A DNA stretch of 35,208 nt from Candidatus Kaiserbacteria bacterium RIFCSPLOWO2_01_FULL_51_21. GTDB lineage: Bacteria; Patescibacteriota; Minisyncoccia; Phycocordibacterales; 2-01-FULL-51-21. Shown here in pieces: positions 9,496 through 18,460 of this stretch; positions within the stretch are counted from its first letter, which is position 1, and each line of letters opens with the position of its first letter. The stretch is from assembly GCA_001781435.1 (NCBI GenBank), contig MFLV01000022.1:2490-37697 (forward strand). Direction: 5' to 3'. The notes beneath the pieces are model-generated. The model had not been told where the DNA came from, made no database searches, and saw only the letters and a program-made list of their open reading frames with translations. A program made the translations under genes and the position numbers.

Positions 9496-11731
9496 TAAAA
9501 GAAAGAGGGGAGGGAAGCGGGCTTTTGTCGATGGAACTTAGCGGGAGGCTGATGACAACGGTGGTGCCTTCACCTTCAGCAGAGGAGAAAGAGATACTTC
9601 CCCCATGAGTCTCAATAATGTTTTTAGTAATAAAAAGCCCGAGACCGGAACCTTCCGTTTCCATATTGAGCACGTTTTTGCCCCGGAAGAATTTGGTAAA
9701 AAGACGATCCCGCTGGTCCTCCGGAACACCAACGCCGTTGTCAGCAACAGCGATACGAAGCTTATCTCCCTGTCGCTGCATGGTGACGGCTATTTTCCCG
9801 CGGGGTTTTGTGTAACGGATCGCATTTTCTAGGAGGTTTTGAAAAGCGAGACTCATTGTCTCACTGTCAAGCACCAGGAGGGGAAGTTTTTCTTTTGGCG
9901 GTACGAAGGTTACCGCGTGCCCCTTCTTTGCGATGGCCTCTTTTTCATTATTCAAGACAGCCTCCATAAGCTTGACAATATCAGTCGGTTTGAGATCTCC
10001 GACGAGCCTCCCGTCCTCAAGGCGTGCGGTGTTAAGAAGGTCGTTCACGAGCATAATCATCCTATCCGTGCTTTGATTGGCTTTTTCAATGAGCGAGGTT
10101 TGCTCTCCTGAGGGTTTTCCGGCGTAGCCGTTTAAAAACATGTCCGTCGCCCATTTGATTGTGGTCAGGGGAGTCCTCAGCTGATGGGCGGCGATTGAAA
10201 CGAATTCCCGCTTGATACTCTCGACTACCTGCTCTTTGGTTCGGTCGTGGAGCGTGAGGATCCAGCCGATGTTAACGCCGGGACTTGCGGAAAGCGTTGA
10301 GACCAAAAGTGACGCTGTTGCGGCCCGGCCATTTTTACGAAGGACCGTAACGGAGTCATTGCGGTATGGAGGATCATTTTCGGTTGCCGGGGCATACTCA
10401 AGGTAGGAAATCTTTTTTCTGTCTGTCTTAATAATGACAATTTCGTCAACCGGAAGGTTAATCGCCTTTGTTCCCGGTACGTCGATGAGTTTTTCCGCGG
10501 CGCTGTTCCAGGTAATGATTTTGCCGCTTTGGTCGATGGCGATAACGGCGTCATTGATGCCGGAGAGTACCAGTGAAAGTTTATTGCGTTCTACGGCGAT
10601 AGCCTCGCGTTCTTCTTTGAGTTCCGCGACCGACTTTCCAAGATTTTCTGCCATGTGATTGAAACCGTCCGCGAGGTCTCGCGTTTCGTCATTGCTTTTG
10701 ACCTGTACGCGGTAACTTAAATTATTTTGTCCGAATTGCTGAAGACCAGAGAGAATAAGACCAATCGGCTGCACAACATTACCCGCAACGAAGATGGCGG
10801 CAGTGGTTGCGGCAAGCGTTGCAAAAGCAAGAAGAATAAGCTCAAAATAAAGCATTTCCCGCACAATACGGAGAGCAATCGCTGCGCGTTGCTCCGTGAT
10901 GATGTACCAGCTTGGGGCAAGAATTGTTTTTTCGGTGCTGAACACCCCAACAGAAAGTTCGATTGGGATGGCGGTCCCGATGACCTCTTCCTTCGCGTCA
11001 TTGACATAACTTTGCAGGGAGTCGATGGCGGTTTTTGAGAGCGCCGCGCGCACCGAGGGAATTGACGAGAAGTCAGTTCCCGCAAGCACTAGGGAAATAT
11101 CAGGGTGGGCGATAACGATGCCTTGCTGGTTGACAATGTAGACATGCCCCGATTCTTCGACCGTGGAGGCTTCTTTGACCACGTCCTGAAGAATTCGCGC
11201 GTCAACTTCAGCGGAGGCAACACCGAGGAATTCTCCTCCTGCGGAGCGAAGCGCAATAGAAAGAGTGAAAAAGGGTTTGCCGCTTGCAAGGTACAAGGGG
11301 CCGATATAGGCGCCATGGTCACGGGCAACGATGAATTTGCTCATGGCTGACTGAACCCGCAGGTCTTCCGGCTTTACCACCTCAATGCGGTTTTTCCGAA
11401 CAATTTCTTTTCCCTCGTTATTTAAGATGGAGAGATCGGTGAAAGTGTTGGAGAGAAATAGGATTTGTTCGACGAAATTTTCACGCTGCTTCAGGGCAAG
11501 AACGGGATATACCGTTTGGATGCTTTCGAGAACGCTGAATTGGGAAACAATAAAGGTGTTTATTTCTTCCCGCGTAGTTTTTGCAATCTGATTGGCATGA
11601 TCAAGAGCATTTTGGCGCTGAGTGTTTTCGAGTTGGGTAATCGTGATTGCGGTAACGGTGAGAAGCGGCACCAGTCCAATGAGGATAAAAAGAGCAATGA
11701 GCTTTATGCGCAGTGGTATTCGTTTCGGCAT
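9419..11731 (-). CDS. Membrane sensor histidine kinase (Cache-like sensor, HAMP, PAS, HisKA, HATPase)
   Basis: Two TM segments flanking a periplasmic domain; AAHQLRTPLTTIKWATD (H-box), NLLENAIRYT (N-box), DNGVGVP, GSGLGLFITKNI. Confidence 0.93.
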   Translation of the reverse strand: MPKRIPLRIKLIALFILIGLVPLLTVTAITITQLENTQRQNALDHANQIAKTTREEINTFIVSQFSVLESIQTVYPVLALKQRENFVEQILFLSNTFTDLSILNNEGKEIVRKNRIEVVKPEDLRVQSAMSKFIVARDHGAYIGPLYLASGKPFFTLSIALRSAGGEFLGVASAEVDARILQDVVKEASTVEESGHVYIVNQQGIVIAHPDISLVLAGTDFSSIPSVRAALSKTAIDSLQSYVNDAKEEVIGTAIPIELSVGVFSTEKTILAPSWYIITEQRAAIALRIVREMLYFELILLAFATLAATTAAIFVAGNVVQPIGLILSGLQQFGQNNLSYRVQVKSNDETRDLADGFNHMAENLGKSVAELKEEREAIAVERNKLSLVLSGINDAVIAIDQSGKIITWNSAAEKLIDVPGTKAINLPVDEIVIIKTDRKKISYLEYAPATENDPPYRNDSVTVLRKNGRAATASLLVSTLSASPGVNIGWILTLHDRTKEQVVESIKREFVSIAAHQLRTPLTTIKWATDMFLNGYAGKPSGEQTSLIEKANQSTDRMIMLVNDLLNTARLEDGRLVGDLKPTDIVKLMEAVLNNEKEAIAKKGHAVTFVPPKEKLPLLVLDSETMSLAFQNLLENAIRYTKPRGKIAVTMQRQGDKLRIAVADNGVGVPEDQRDRLFTKFFRGKNVLNMETEGSGLGLFITKNIIETHGGSISFSSAEGEGTTVVISLPLSSIDKSPLPSPLSFTQLAESHGRKAVAEREGRRRGSGKL

Positions 11732-11842
11732 GTTGAAGAGCATACGTGCAATTAAGTATACCCCGAACCATTTTTTGTTTTTAGACACCGACGGTACTAA
11801 CGCTCGCCAAACTGCCTTCCCAAGGTATACTGTACAAACTTT

Positions 11843-12985
11843 ATGGCATCTAACATCGGGAAGCGCTCACTGCAAATACATAAAAAACTTGGAGGGAAAA
11901 TAGCGGTACAGTCGAAGGCATCGCTTCGCACTCGTGCTGATTTAAGTCTTTTTTACACTCCCGGTGTTGGTGCGGTTTCCTCCTATCTTGCAAAGCACAA
12001 GAAAGAGATTCGCGATTACACCATAAAGCGAAACACCGTTGCCATCGTGTCAGATGGCTCGGCAGTTTTGGGACTCGGCAATATCGGACCCGAAGGGGCG
12101 CTGCCGGTGATGGAGGGTAAAGCGATGATTTTTAAAGAGTTCGCCGGCATTGACGCGTTTCCTATTGTTCTTGCGACTCAAGATGTCAATGAAATTGTAA
12201 CAACCGTTACAAATATCGCGCCGGTTTTCGGCGGCATTAACCTAGAAGACATTTCCGCTCCGCGCTGTTTTGAGATTGAACGGCGTCTCATCGAGACTTT
12301 GGATATTCCCGTGATGCACGACGACCAGCACGGTACAGCGATCGTGGTGCTCGCGGCGCTTATGAACGCTTTCAAAGTCGTAAAGAAGCCGCTCGGAAAA
12401 GCGACTATCGTGATTGCCGGTGCGGGCGCGGCGGGTACAGCGGTTGCTAAGCTCCTCCATCGCTACGGAGTTGGTGAGCTTATCGTGCTTGATAGCAAAG
12501 GCATTTTGGGGACTCATCGGCATGGTCTGACGCCCATGAAAAAAGAATTGGTAAAAATTTCAAATCGCCGCCATCTTCAAGGCGATATTGGAGTGGCGCT
12601 TCAGGGTGCCGACGCCATTGTCGGTGTCTCGGGACCAAACACCATTAAGGAAGCGCATGTGCAAAGTATGGCAAAACGGCCTATTGTGTTTGCACTTGCC
12701 AATCCCATCCCTGAAATTATGCCCAATCTCGCGCATCATGCGGGCGCCGCCGTGGTTGCCTCGGGGCGATCGGACTTTCCCAATCAGGTCAACAACGCGC
12801 TTGTCTTTCCCGGCGTATTTCGCGGCGCACTTGACCATGGCGTGCGGCAGATCACCGAGAGAATGAAACTCAACGCCGCCAAAGCGCTTGCTGCCGTCGT
12901 CAAGAAACCTCGGCCGGATTACATTATCCCGTCGGTTTTTGACAAACGGGTAGTGAAGGTTGTCGCGAGCGCGATACGCGGATAG
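11843..12985 (+). CDS. NAD(P)-dependent malic enzyme
   Basis: LFYTPGVGAVS, SDGSAVLGLGNIGPEGALPVMEGKAMIFK, DIPVMHDDQHGTAIV, GAGAAGTAVAKLL. Confidence 0.96.
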   Translation: MASNIGKRSLQIHKKLGGKIAVQSKASLRTRADLSLFYTPGVGAVSSYLAKHKKEIRDYTIKRNTVAIVSDGSAVLGLGNIGPEGALPVMEGKAMIFKEFAGIDAFPIVLATQDVNEIVTTVTNIAPVFGGINLEDISAPRCFEIERRLIETLDIPVMHDDQHGTAIVVLAALMNAFKVVKKPLGKATIVIAGAGAAGTAVAKLLHRYGVGELIVLDSKGILGTHRHGLTPMKKELVKISNRRHLQGDIGVALQGADAIVGVSGPNTIKEAHVQSMAKRPIVFALANPIPEIMPNLAHHAGAAVVASGRSDFPNQVNNALVFPGVFRGALDHGVRQITERMKLNAAKALAAVVKKPRPDYIIPSVFDKRVVKVVASAIRG

Positions 12986-13329
12986 TTTTGTACCGCAAGC
13001 GCGGCAGCTGCGGCGGCGATAGAGAGGTCACGAAATACCACGTCTATTTGGGAGAAGTTGAACGCAACGATGGCAAGAAGAGAAAGTGTGGCGACGGCGC
13101 TTGGGACAAAGATTTTTTTGCCGGAGAGAATCCAGAGCGCTATCAGAACTTCGAAAATGCCGAAGGAATGAAGAAGAAACAACTCCTGTCCTGAAAACAA
13201 ATCAAGAAAGGACGGCGGGAAGTAGCCAACCCAGGCGGCAGGATTCAAAAGTGCTGAAATTGGGGGATAGAGAAACGCAAACGCAACTCCAATACGAAAG
13301 AGGAGAGAAACTACTCTTTCATTTCCCAT
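12919..13329 (-). CDS. DoxX-like membrane protein
   Basis: LLFRIGVAFAFLYPPISALLNPAAWVGYFP...FGIFEVLIALWILSGK; four predicted TM segments; overlaps the malic enzyme 3' end. Confidence 0.7.
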   Translation of the reverse strand: MGNERVVSLLFRIGVAFAFLYPPISALLNPAAWVGYFPPSFLDLFSGQELFLLHSFGIFEVLIALWILSGKKIFVPSAVATLSLLAIVAFNFSQIDVVFRDLSIAAAAAALAVQNYPRIALATTFTTRLSKTDGIM

Positions 13330-13338
13330 ACACCATTG

Positions 13339-13872
13339 TTACTTGACTATAACTTTCCCGAAATTTTTGGTCGAAAGATGGTCGTGATAGCCCCACTCAC
13401 CAACCGAGTTAAACGTAAATGACCACGATTGTCCCGAAGAGATTCCTTTGCAGGCATCAAAAGCGCTTCCGAAGCAGTCCCCGGGTGTTTTTTCCGGATA
13501 GACCGCGTGTGTCGGATGCATTGCGGAAGCAATCCACATGTCGTGTCCGCTTTCATTGACGAAGATTACCGTTTCTCCTTTTTTAATAGTGACCGGATTT
13601 GGGCTGAAGCCGCTTGCAGAGTAGGTGATGGTAGCGGCCGCGTTAGGCATGTCGCCCTGGCTCGGCTGCTCTCCCGGGTTCTCGCTTCCGCCAATGACTG
13701 GCATGTTATTAGAGGAAGGAGTACCAGCCGCGGGTGCCCCCGTCTCATCGGGAATAAGCCCCGAAACTTCCGGGAGCAGATTTTCAGTCCCGTTCTGCCC
13801 GAGGAGGAAAAAGCCGCCGACGATGATAATCGCAAGAACCACTACAATGCCGATAATAATTTTGGTATTCAT
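13339..13872 (-). CDS. Membrane-anchored cupredoxin-domain protein
   Basis: N-terminal TM, then YSASGFSPNPVTIKKGETVIFVNESGHDMW...GEWGYHDHLSTKNFGKVIVK. Confidence 0.85.
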   Translation of the reverse strand: MNTKIIIGIVVVLAIIIVGGFFLLGQNGTENLLPEVSGLIPDETGAPAAGTPSSNNMPVIGGSENPGEQPSQGDMPNAAATITYSASGFSPNPVTIKKGETVIFVNESGHDMWIASAMHPTHAVYPEKTPGDCFGSAFDACKGISSGQSWSFTFNSVGEWGYHDHLSTKNFGKVIVK

Positions 13873-14048
13873 GTAAAATTCTAATGAGTAATAGTCTACA
13901 GTATATCTCTACGAGGCAGAAAAGCAAAAAGTGTAAATTTGCGGTGTATTTTGAAAATAGCTCGAACGGAATTTTTACCCCACAGCGAGCTTGCTCTGCT
14001 TCTTAACGACGAGAGGTTTAACCTTGCCGAAAAAAACCTTGCCGAAGG

Positions 14049-14399
14049 CTAATCAGGGTTGCGTTTTCTGTCTTCGCGTCGAGCATAGACAAGCGTTGCT
14101 ATGGACACCACAAGTGATACAAGAATCATAAATAAGTACGTCTCAACTTCCGCGCCCAAGAAAGTCGTGTTGAAAGTTCTCTCCGGATTATATATCCATG
14201 TCCGCCATGCAAGCGCAACGTATTCCTCGGGGCCGGCAATAACCGCGAAAATAATCATCGTCCAAATAATTGCTTTCCAGTCAGTCGCAGGAAGCATGGC
14301 GGATTTTTTGCGGAGCAGGCGACCAACAACATATAGCAAAAGCGCAAGTCCGCAAAAAATTAAAATGGTCGCTGTGTATGAATATATTCCGAAGTTCAT
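14049..14399 (-). CDS. Lycopene cyclase domain-like membrane protein (CrtYd-like, motif degenerate)
   Basis: Three TM segments; WRTWIYNPERTFNTTFLGAEVETYLFMILVSLVVSIATLV resembles the small-subunit lycopene cyclase domain; adjacent paralog. Confidence 0.65.
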   Translation of the reverse strand: MNFGIYSYTATILIFCGLALLLYVVGRLLRKKSAMLPATDWKAIIWTMIIFAVIAGPEEYVALAWRTWIYNPERTFNTTFLGAEVETYLFMILVSLVVSIATLVYARREDRKRNPD

Positions 14400-14405
14400 A
14401 GTGTT

Positions 14406-14720
14406 TTATGGGTTAGCGCGTACCGCAAAAAATTTTCTCAAAAGCAAGGCAACCGTGGACACCAACATAGTGACGAAAATCATGAAAAAATATTCTTCTA
14501 GCGGCAAGCCACCGATCAAAACTCCGATGTTGGTGTCCTGCGGAAAACGCCAAATATCTGCTCGTACTGCCCAAATATCCCACGGGATACTGAAAATGAG
14601 CGCCCATATGACGCAATACAAGAATGTTTTCTTGTATTGCGAGAGGTACTTCCAGTTTATTGCCCACAAAATAATGATAGGCAACCAAACAAATATTGTG
14701 AGCCAGTAAATGTATGCCAT
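14406..14720 (-). CDS. Lycopene cyclase domain-containing membrane protein (CrtYc-like)
   Basis: IPWDIWAVRADIWRFPQDTNIGVLIGGLPLEEYFFMIFVTMLVS carries the GxPxEExxFF signature; ATG at 14720 avoids the upstream repeat. Confidence 0.8.
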   Translation of the reverse strand: MAYIYWLTIFVWLPIIILWAINWKYLSQYKKTFLYCVIWALIFSIPWDIWAVRADIWRFPQDTNIGVLIGGLPLEEYFFMIFVTMLVSTVALLLRKFFAVRANP

Positions 14721-14751
14721 GAATGAATTTATAAAAAATTTCTTTTCTGGC

Positions 14752-14930
14752 GGAGACGGGAGGAATCTCATTACTCGCTCACTTCGTTCGCTGCGTTTTA
14801 GAAACCCACGGTTTCTAACACTCGCTTCACTCGTTGTTTTCCTCCGCGGGAAACTCCCGTTTCCCGACCCCTTCCCAGGTTCGAATCCTCCCGCTCCTCA
14901 CTCGCGGGGCTCGTTTCGGAGACGGGAGGA
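14752..14930. repeat. tRNA-3'-end-bounded hairpin-train element
   Basis: 13-bp direct repeats GGAGACGGGAGGA at 14752-14764 and 14918-14930; internal hairpins TTAGAAACC-CAC-GGTTTCTAA and CGGGAAACTCCCGTTTCCCG; inverted tRNA T-arm copy at 14878-14893. Confidence 0.75.
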
Positions 14931-15003
14931 TTCGAACCTCCGAGAGGATTACTCCCCTAACTCCTTAGCACGGAGCCGCATTCGGCCACTCTGCCACGTC
15001 TCC
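14917..15003 (-). tRNA. tRNA-Ser, anticodon GCT
   Basis: GGAGACG...GCTCC-GTGCTAA-GGAGT...long variable arm...GGAGG-TTCGAAT-CCTCC-CGTCTCC-G; no encoded CCA. Confidence 0.93.
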
Positions 15004-15038
15004 AGACGTGCAAACGATACCATATTTCAGCCCATTTT

Positions 15039-15686
15039 TTAATGCGCTATCGCGACGCAGAAAATTTGTTTTGCGCCGGCGGCGCGGAGCACGGCGGAGG
15101 CTTCTCGGAGTGTCGCGCCAGTTGTCGTGATGTCGTCTAGGAGAATAACATTACGCTCGGAAATTCGCGGCGCGTTTGCAGTTGCAAACGCGCCGCGGAT
15201 ATTTTCCTCCCGCGCTGCTTTGCCTTGAAGCGAGGTTTGCGGCGGAGTATCTTTTATTTTTTGAAGCGCATCGGTTGCCAACTGGAAACTCCGGTTGCCG
15301 TCGAGGGCAGCAAGTTCTACCGCGATGAGCTCAACCTGATTGTAGCCTCGCTGCCGCTCACGAGAGTGGGAGAGGGGAACAGGCACCAAGAGAGGCTTTT
15401 CAAATGAAGAAAAAAGTTTGCGATCTGCCAGTTCTTCGATCAAAGGATCGTATAAAACTTCGGCGAATATTTTTGCAATGCGGCGTTTACCGCGGAACTT
15501 AAGCGCTAACAGGAGGTCGCGGATAAGAGGGTCGCGGTAATCGAAAAGAGAAAAATATTCGCCATCGGGAACTTTTCTTGAGAAGTGAGGCAGGAGGTCG
15601 GCGGCAGTAATCTTTAAAAGATGACTTCCTGATTCCGGCAACAGGAGATTAAGAATGTGGTCATAAAAAGACCGAAGCGGCAGCAT
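15039..15686 (-). CDS. comF: ComF family phosphoribosyltransferase
   Basis: LVPVPLSHSRERQRGYNQVELIA, and PRPP motif VILLDDITTTGATLREAS. Confidence 0.9.
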   Translation of the reverse strand: MLPLRSFYDHILNLLLPESGSHLLKITAADLLPHFSRKVPDGEYFSLFDYRDPLIRDLLLALKFRGKRRIAKIFAEVLYDPLIEELADRKLFSSFEKPLLVPVPLSHSRERQRGYNQVELIAVELAALDGNRSFQLATDALQKIKDTPPQTSLQGKAAREENIRGAFATANAPRISERNVILLDDITTTGATLREASAVLRAAGAKQIFCVAIAH

Positions 15687-15693
15687 ATTTTCA

Positions 15694-15722
15694 TTGTATA
15701 GCATCCTTGAGCGGGGTATACT
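15694..15722 (+). promoter_or_regulatory. Putative sigma70-type promoter for pilM
   Basis: TTGTAT - 17 nt - TATACT in the comF/pilM divergent gap. Confidence 0.55.
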
Positions 15723-15750
15723 GAGTCCATAGTTCTGTGTACAGACATCA

Positions 15751-16893
15751 ATGGTAAATCCTCTAGGGAAACTGTTCGGGGGCAGTATATTTGGCTTTCT
15801 CCATAAGGGCAGCTCGGTCTTAGGCATTGACATCGGCTCTTCCTCCATAAAAGTCGTGCAATTACGCAAGGAGCGCGGCGCGGCGGTTCTCGAAACATAC
15901 GGCGAGCTTTCGCTTGGCCCGTATGCCGGAATTGAGATCGGACGAGCGGTAAATCTTGATGCCGAAAAACTCGCCGAGGCACTCCTTGACGTCTTGAAAG
16001 AAGCGAATATAACGACTAAAAACTGCGGCATCTCCATTCCTTTTGCCGCAAGTCTCATCTCGCTTATAAAAATGCCCATGCTCAATGAGGCGCAATTGAA
16101 AAAAATGATTCCCATTGAGGCACGAAAATATATTCCTGTTCCCATCACTGAGGTTGCGCTTGACTGGTTTATTCTGCCGGAGGAGGGGCGGAGGTTTCTC
16201 TCTTCCGAGGCGGAGGCGGAAGGCGAAGTTGAGGAAGCAAAATTTCGTAAAGTTGACGTGCTTCTTGTCGCTATTCATAACGAAACACTTGCGAAATACA
16301 ATGCGGTGGTAGCGAGGGGGAATCTCGTGGCAAGTTTTTTTGAAATCGAGATTTTTTCGACGATTCGGTCAACCATTGTACAAAACACCACGCCCATTAT
16401 GGTAATCGACATGGGGGCGGCAACCACAAAACTCTACATTGTTGAATACGGCATTGTCCGCTCTTCCCATATCGTGAATAAGGGAGCCCAGGATATAACC
16501 CTTGCACTCTCGCGAATGCTCGGCGTTTCAGTCGCCAAAGCGGAAGAGATCAAACGAGAGAGCGGTATTACCGGGAAAAGCGGCGACCAGAACATCTCAA
16601 CCGCCGCGCTCTTGACGCTCGAGTACATTTTTTCCGAATCGAAGCGCGTGATGCTCCAGTATCAGGAGCGTTACCGTCGCAATATTTCCTCGATACTTTT
16701 TGTCGGGGGTGGGGCACTTCTCAAAGGCTTGCTTCCCCATGCGCAAACCAAATTTGAGACCGATGTCCGTCTGGGACTCCCGTTTTCGCGGACACAGTCT
16801 CCCGCTTTCCTTGAGCAAGTGCTTCTTGAGACCGGGCCGAGTTTCTCTGTAGCCGTCGGCATTGCCCTGCGCAAACTAGAAGAGATGAGTTGA
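15751..16893 (+). CDS. pilM: Type IV pilus assembly protein PilM
   Basis: LGIDIGSSSIKVVQLRK, MPMLNEAQLKKMIPIEARKYIPVPITEVALDW, VIDMGAATTKLYIVE. Confidence 0.94.
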   Translation: MVNPLGKLFGGSIFGFLHKGSSVLGIDIGSSSIKVVQLRKERGAAVLETYGELSLGPYAGIEIGRAVNLDAEKLAEALLDVLKEANITTKNCGISIPFAASLISLIKMPMLNEAQLKKMIPIEARKYIPVPITEVALDWFILPEEGRRFLSSEAEAEGEVEEAKFRKVDVLLVAIHNETLAKYNAVVARGNLVASFFEIEIFSTIRSTIVQNTTPIMVIDMGAATTKLYIVEYGIVRSSHIVNKGAQDITLALSRMLGVSVAKAEEIKRESGITGKSGDQNISTAALLTLEYIFSESKRVMLQYQERYRRNISSILFVGGGALLKGLLPHAQTKFETDVRLGLPFSRTQSPAFLEQVLLETGPSFSVAVGIALRKLEEMS

Positions 16894-17016
16894 ATAGAGC
16901 CATCGCGAGAGGGGATAACTGTCCAGAAGGACTTGTTTTATAGTATGATGGAGACTAAGCGCACAGAATGCCTCATATAATTGAGCGCTTGATTTGTTAT
17001 CGCTGTATTTTAAAAA

Positions 17017-17610
17017 ATGGAACCGAAGTTCCAAACATCGTTCATACCGAAGCAAGCTCTTGAGGAGTCCACAACCGGCCGCCGGCCGCGGGCCGCGGTA
17101 AGTGTCTTCATGGTCATCGGACTTATACTTTTTCTGGGTTCTTTAGCGTCAGTACTCGGTGTTATCCTTTACGGGGAGTTTCTCAAGCAGAATATTGAGT
17201 CAAAAAGCGCTGATCTCGAGCGGGCAAAAAATGAATTTGAGCCCGCATTGATTCAAAGACTTACTGCGCTTGACCGGCGGATGGCGGCCTCGGAGGAGCT
17301 TTTAAAAAATCATGTGAGTGTGAGCAGCCTTTTTGAGCTTCTGCAGTCGTATACGCTTCAAAACGTCCGTTTCGAGACATTTCGCTTTGCAACCAAAGGC
17401 GCAGGCTCCTCTCTTTTTATGAACGGGAGGGCAAAAAGCTTTGCAGCGGTGGCCCTTCAATCAGATGTGTTTGGAAAAATCCCTTTCATAAAAAATGCGA
17501 TTTTCGCGAGTCCGAACCTTGATCCAGAAGGCAACGTCACGTTTGAATTCAGCTCCGAGCTGGATCCGGCGCTTCTTTCCTACGTTGCCGCTCTAAAGCA
17601 GGCGCCCTAG
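17017..17610 (+). CDS. pilN: PilN-like pilus assembly membrane protein
   Basis: Single N-terminal TM plus coiled coil and beta domain; position between pilM and pilO. Confidence 0.65.
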   Translation: MEPKFQTSFIPKQALEESTTGRRPRAAVSVFMVIGLILFLGSLASVLGVILYGEFLKQNIESKSADLERAKNEFEPALIQRLTALDRRMAASEELLKNHVSVSSLFELLQSYTLQNVRFETFRFATKGAGSSLFMNGRAKSFAAVALQSDVFGKIPFIKNAIFASPNLDPEGNVTFEFSSELDPALLSYVAALKQAP

Positions 17611-17619
17611 AGGCGAGAT

Positions 17620-18153
17620 ATGAAATTAGTATTTCCCATTGTCGCTATTGTCGTTGCTCTCGGAGTCTTTTTCAGTTTCGTCGACCCAAGATATCAGGGT
17701 ATCAAAGAATTAAGAGCGCAGGAAAAGCAGTTTGACGAAGCTTTGACACGCTCGAAAGATCTCCGCTCCATTCGCGACGAAAAGCTCAAAGTATATAATA
17801 GTTTTCCTCCGGAAGATATTGATCGTCTGCAGAAACTGCTTCCCGACCACATTGATAACATTCGCTTGGTCATGGACCTTGACACAGCCGCGTCTAAGTA
17901 CGGCATGCGGCTTACCAATGTCAGTGTCGGAAAGCCCGACGAGGGGCCGGCTGAGGGGTCAGGACAGGTGAAACCATACGGTTCAATATCGGTAACCTTT
18001 TCGGTGACGACCACCTACGAATCTTTCTTGCGCTTTCTAACCGATCTCGAGACAAGCCTGCGGCTTGTTGATGTGGTATCGCTTTCTTTCAGTAGACCGA
18101 GAGGCGATGTATATGAATATACCATCACGCTTCGTACCTATTGGCTCAAATAA
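17620..18153 (+). CDS. pilO: PilO-like pilus assembly protein
   Basis: N-terminal TM, coiled coil, and SISVTFSVTTTYESFLRFLTDLETSLRLVDVVSLSF (PilO ferredoxin-like domain). Confidence 0.8.
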   Translation: MKLVFPIVAIVVALGVFFSFVDPRYQGIKELRAQEKQFDEALTRSKDLRSIRDEKLKVYNSFPPEDIDRLQKLLPDHIDNIRLVMDLDTAASKYGMRLTNVSVGKPDEGPAEGSGQVKPYGSISVTFSVTTTYESFLRFLTDLETSLRLVDVVSLSFSRPRGDVYEYTITLRTYWLK

Positions 18154-18156
18154 TCC

Positions 18157-18456
18157 ATGTTGAAAGGAAGAAAAAAAATTATTTTAGGCGCGGTAGGAGT
18201 CATAGTGCTTTTTATGCTGTACACGTTCTTTTTTACCGGCGGCGAGACTCCCGGAACGTCGCCGCTTGTTGAGGAGAGTATCGAAGGAAACGTGGCTATC
18301 GGAGAGGACCTTGTCGCGCTTCTTCTGCAGCTACAATCGATCCGGCTTGATCCGACGGTATTCAATGACCCGGCGTTTCGGAGTCTCAGAGATTTCGGTC
18401 AGCCGATTCCGGACGAGCCCGTTGGGCGCCCTAACCCTTTCGCTCCGCTCCAGTAA
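18157..18456 (+). CDS. Short PilP-like protein (TM anchor and GRPNPFAPL tail)
   Basis: Position after pilO; C-terminal RPNPFAPL resembles the PilP RRDPFxPL motif. Confidence 0.5.
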   Translation: MLKGRKKIILGAVGVIVLFMLYTFFFTGGETPGTSPLVEESIEGNVAIGEDLVALLLQLQSIRLDPTVFNDPAFRSLRDFGQPIPDEPVGRPNPFAPLQ

Positions 18457-18460
18457 GAGA

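Noticed and set aside
15687-16148. N-terminal extension of the comF ORF to 369 aa
   Set aside because: Extension overlaps pilM antisense; the ComF domain begins at the downstream ATG at 15686.
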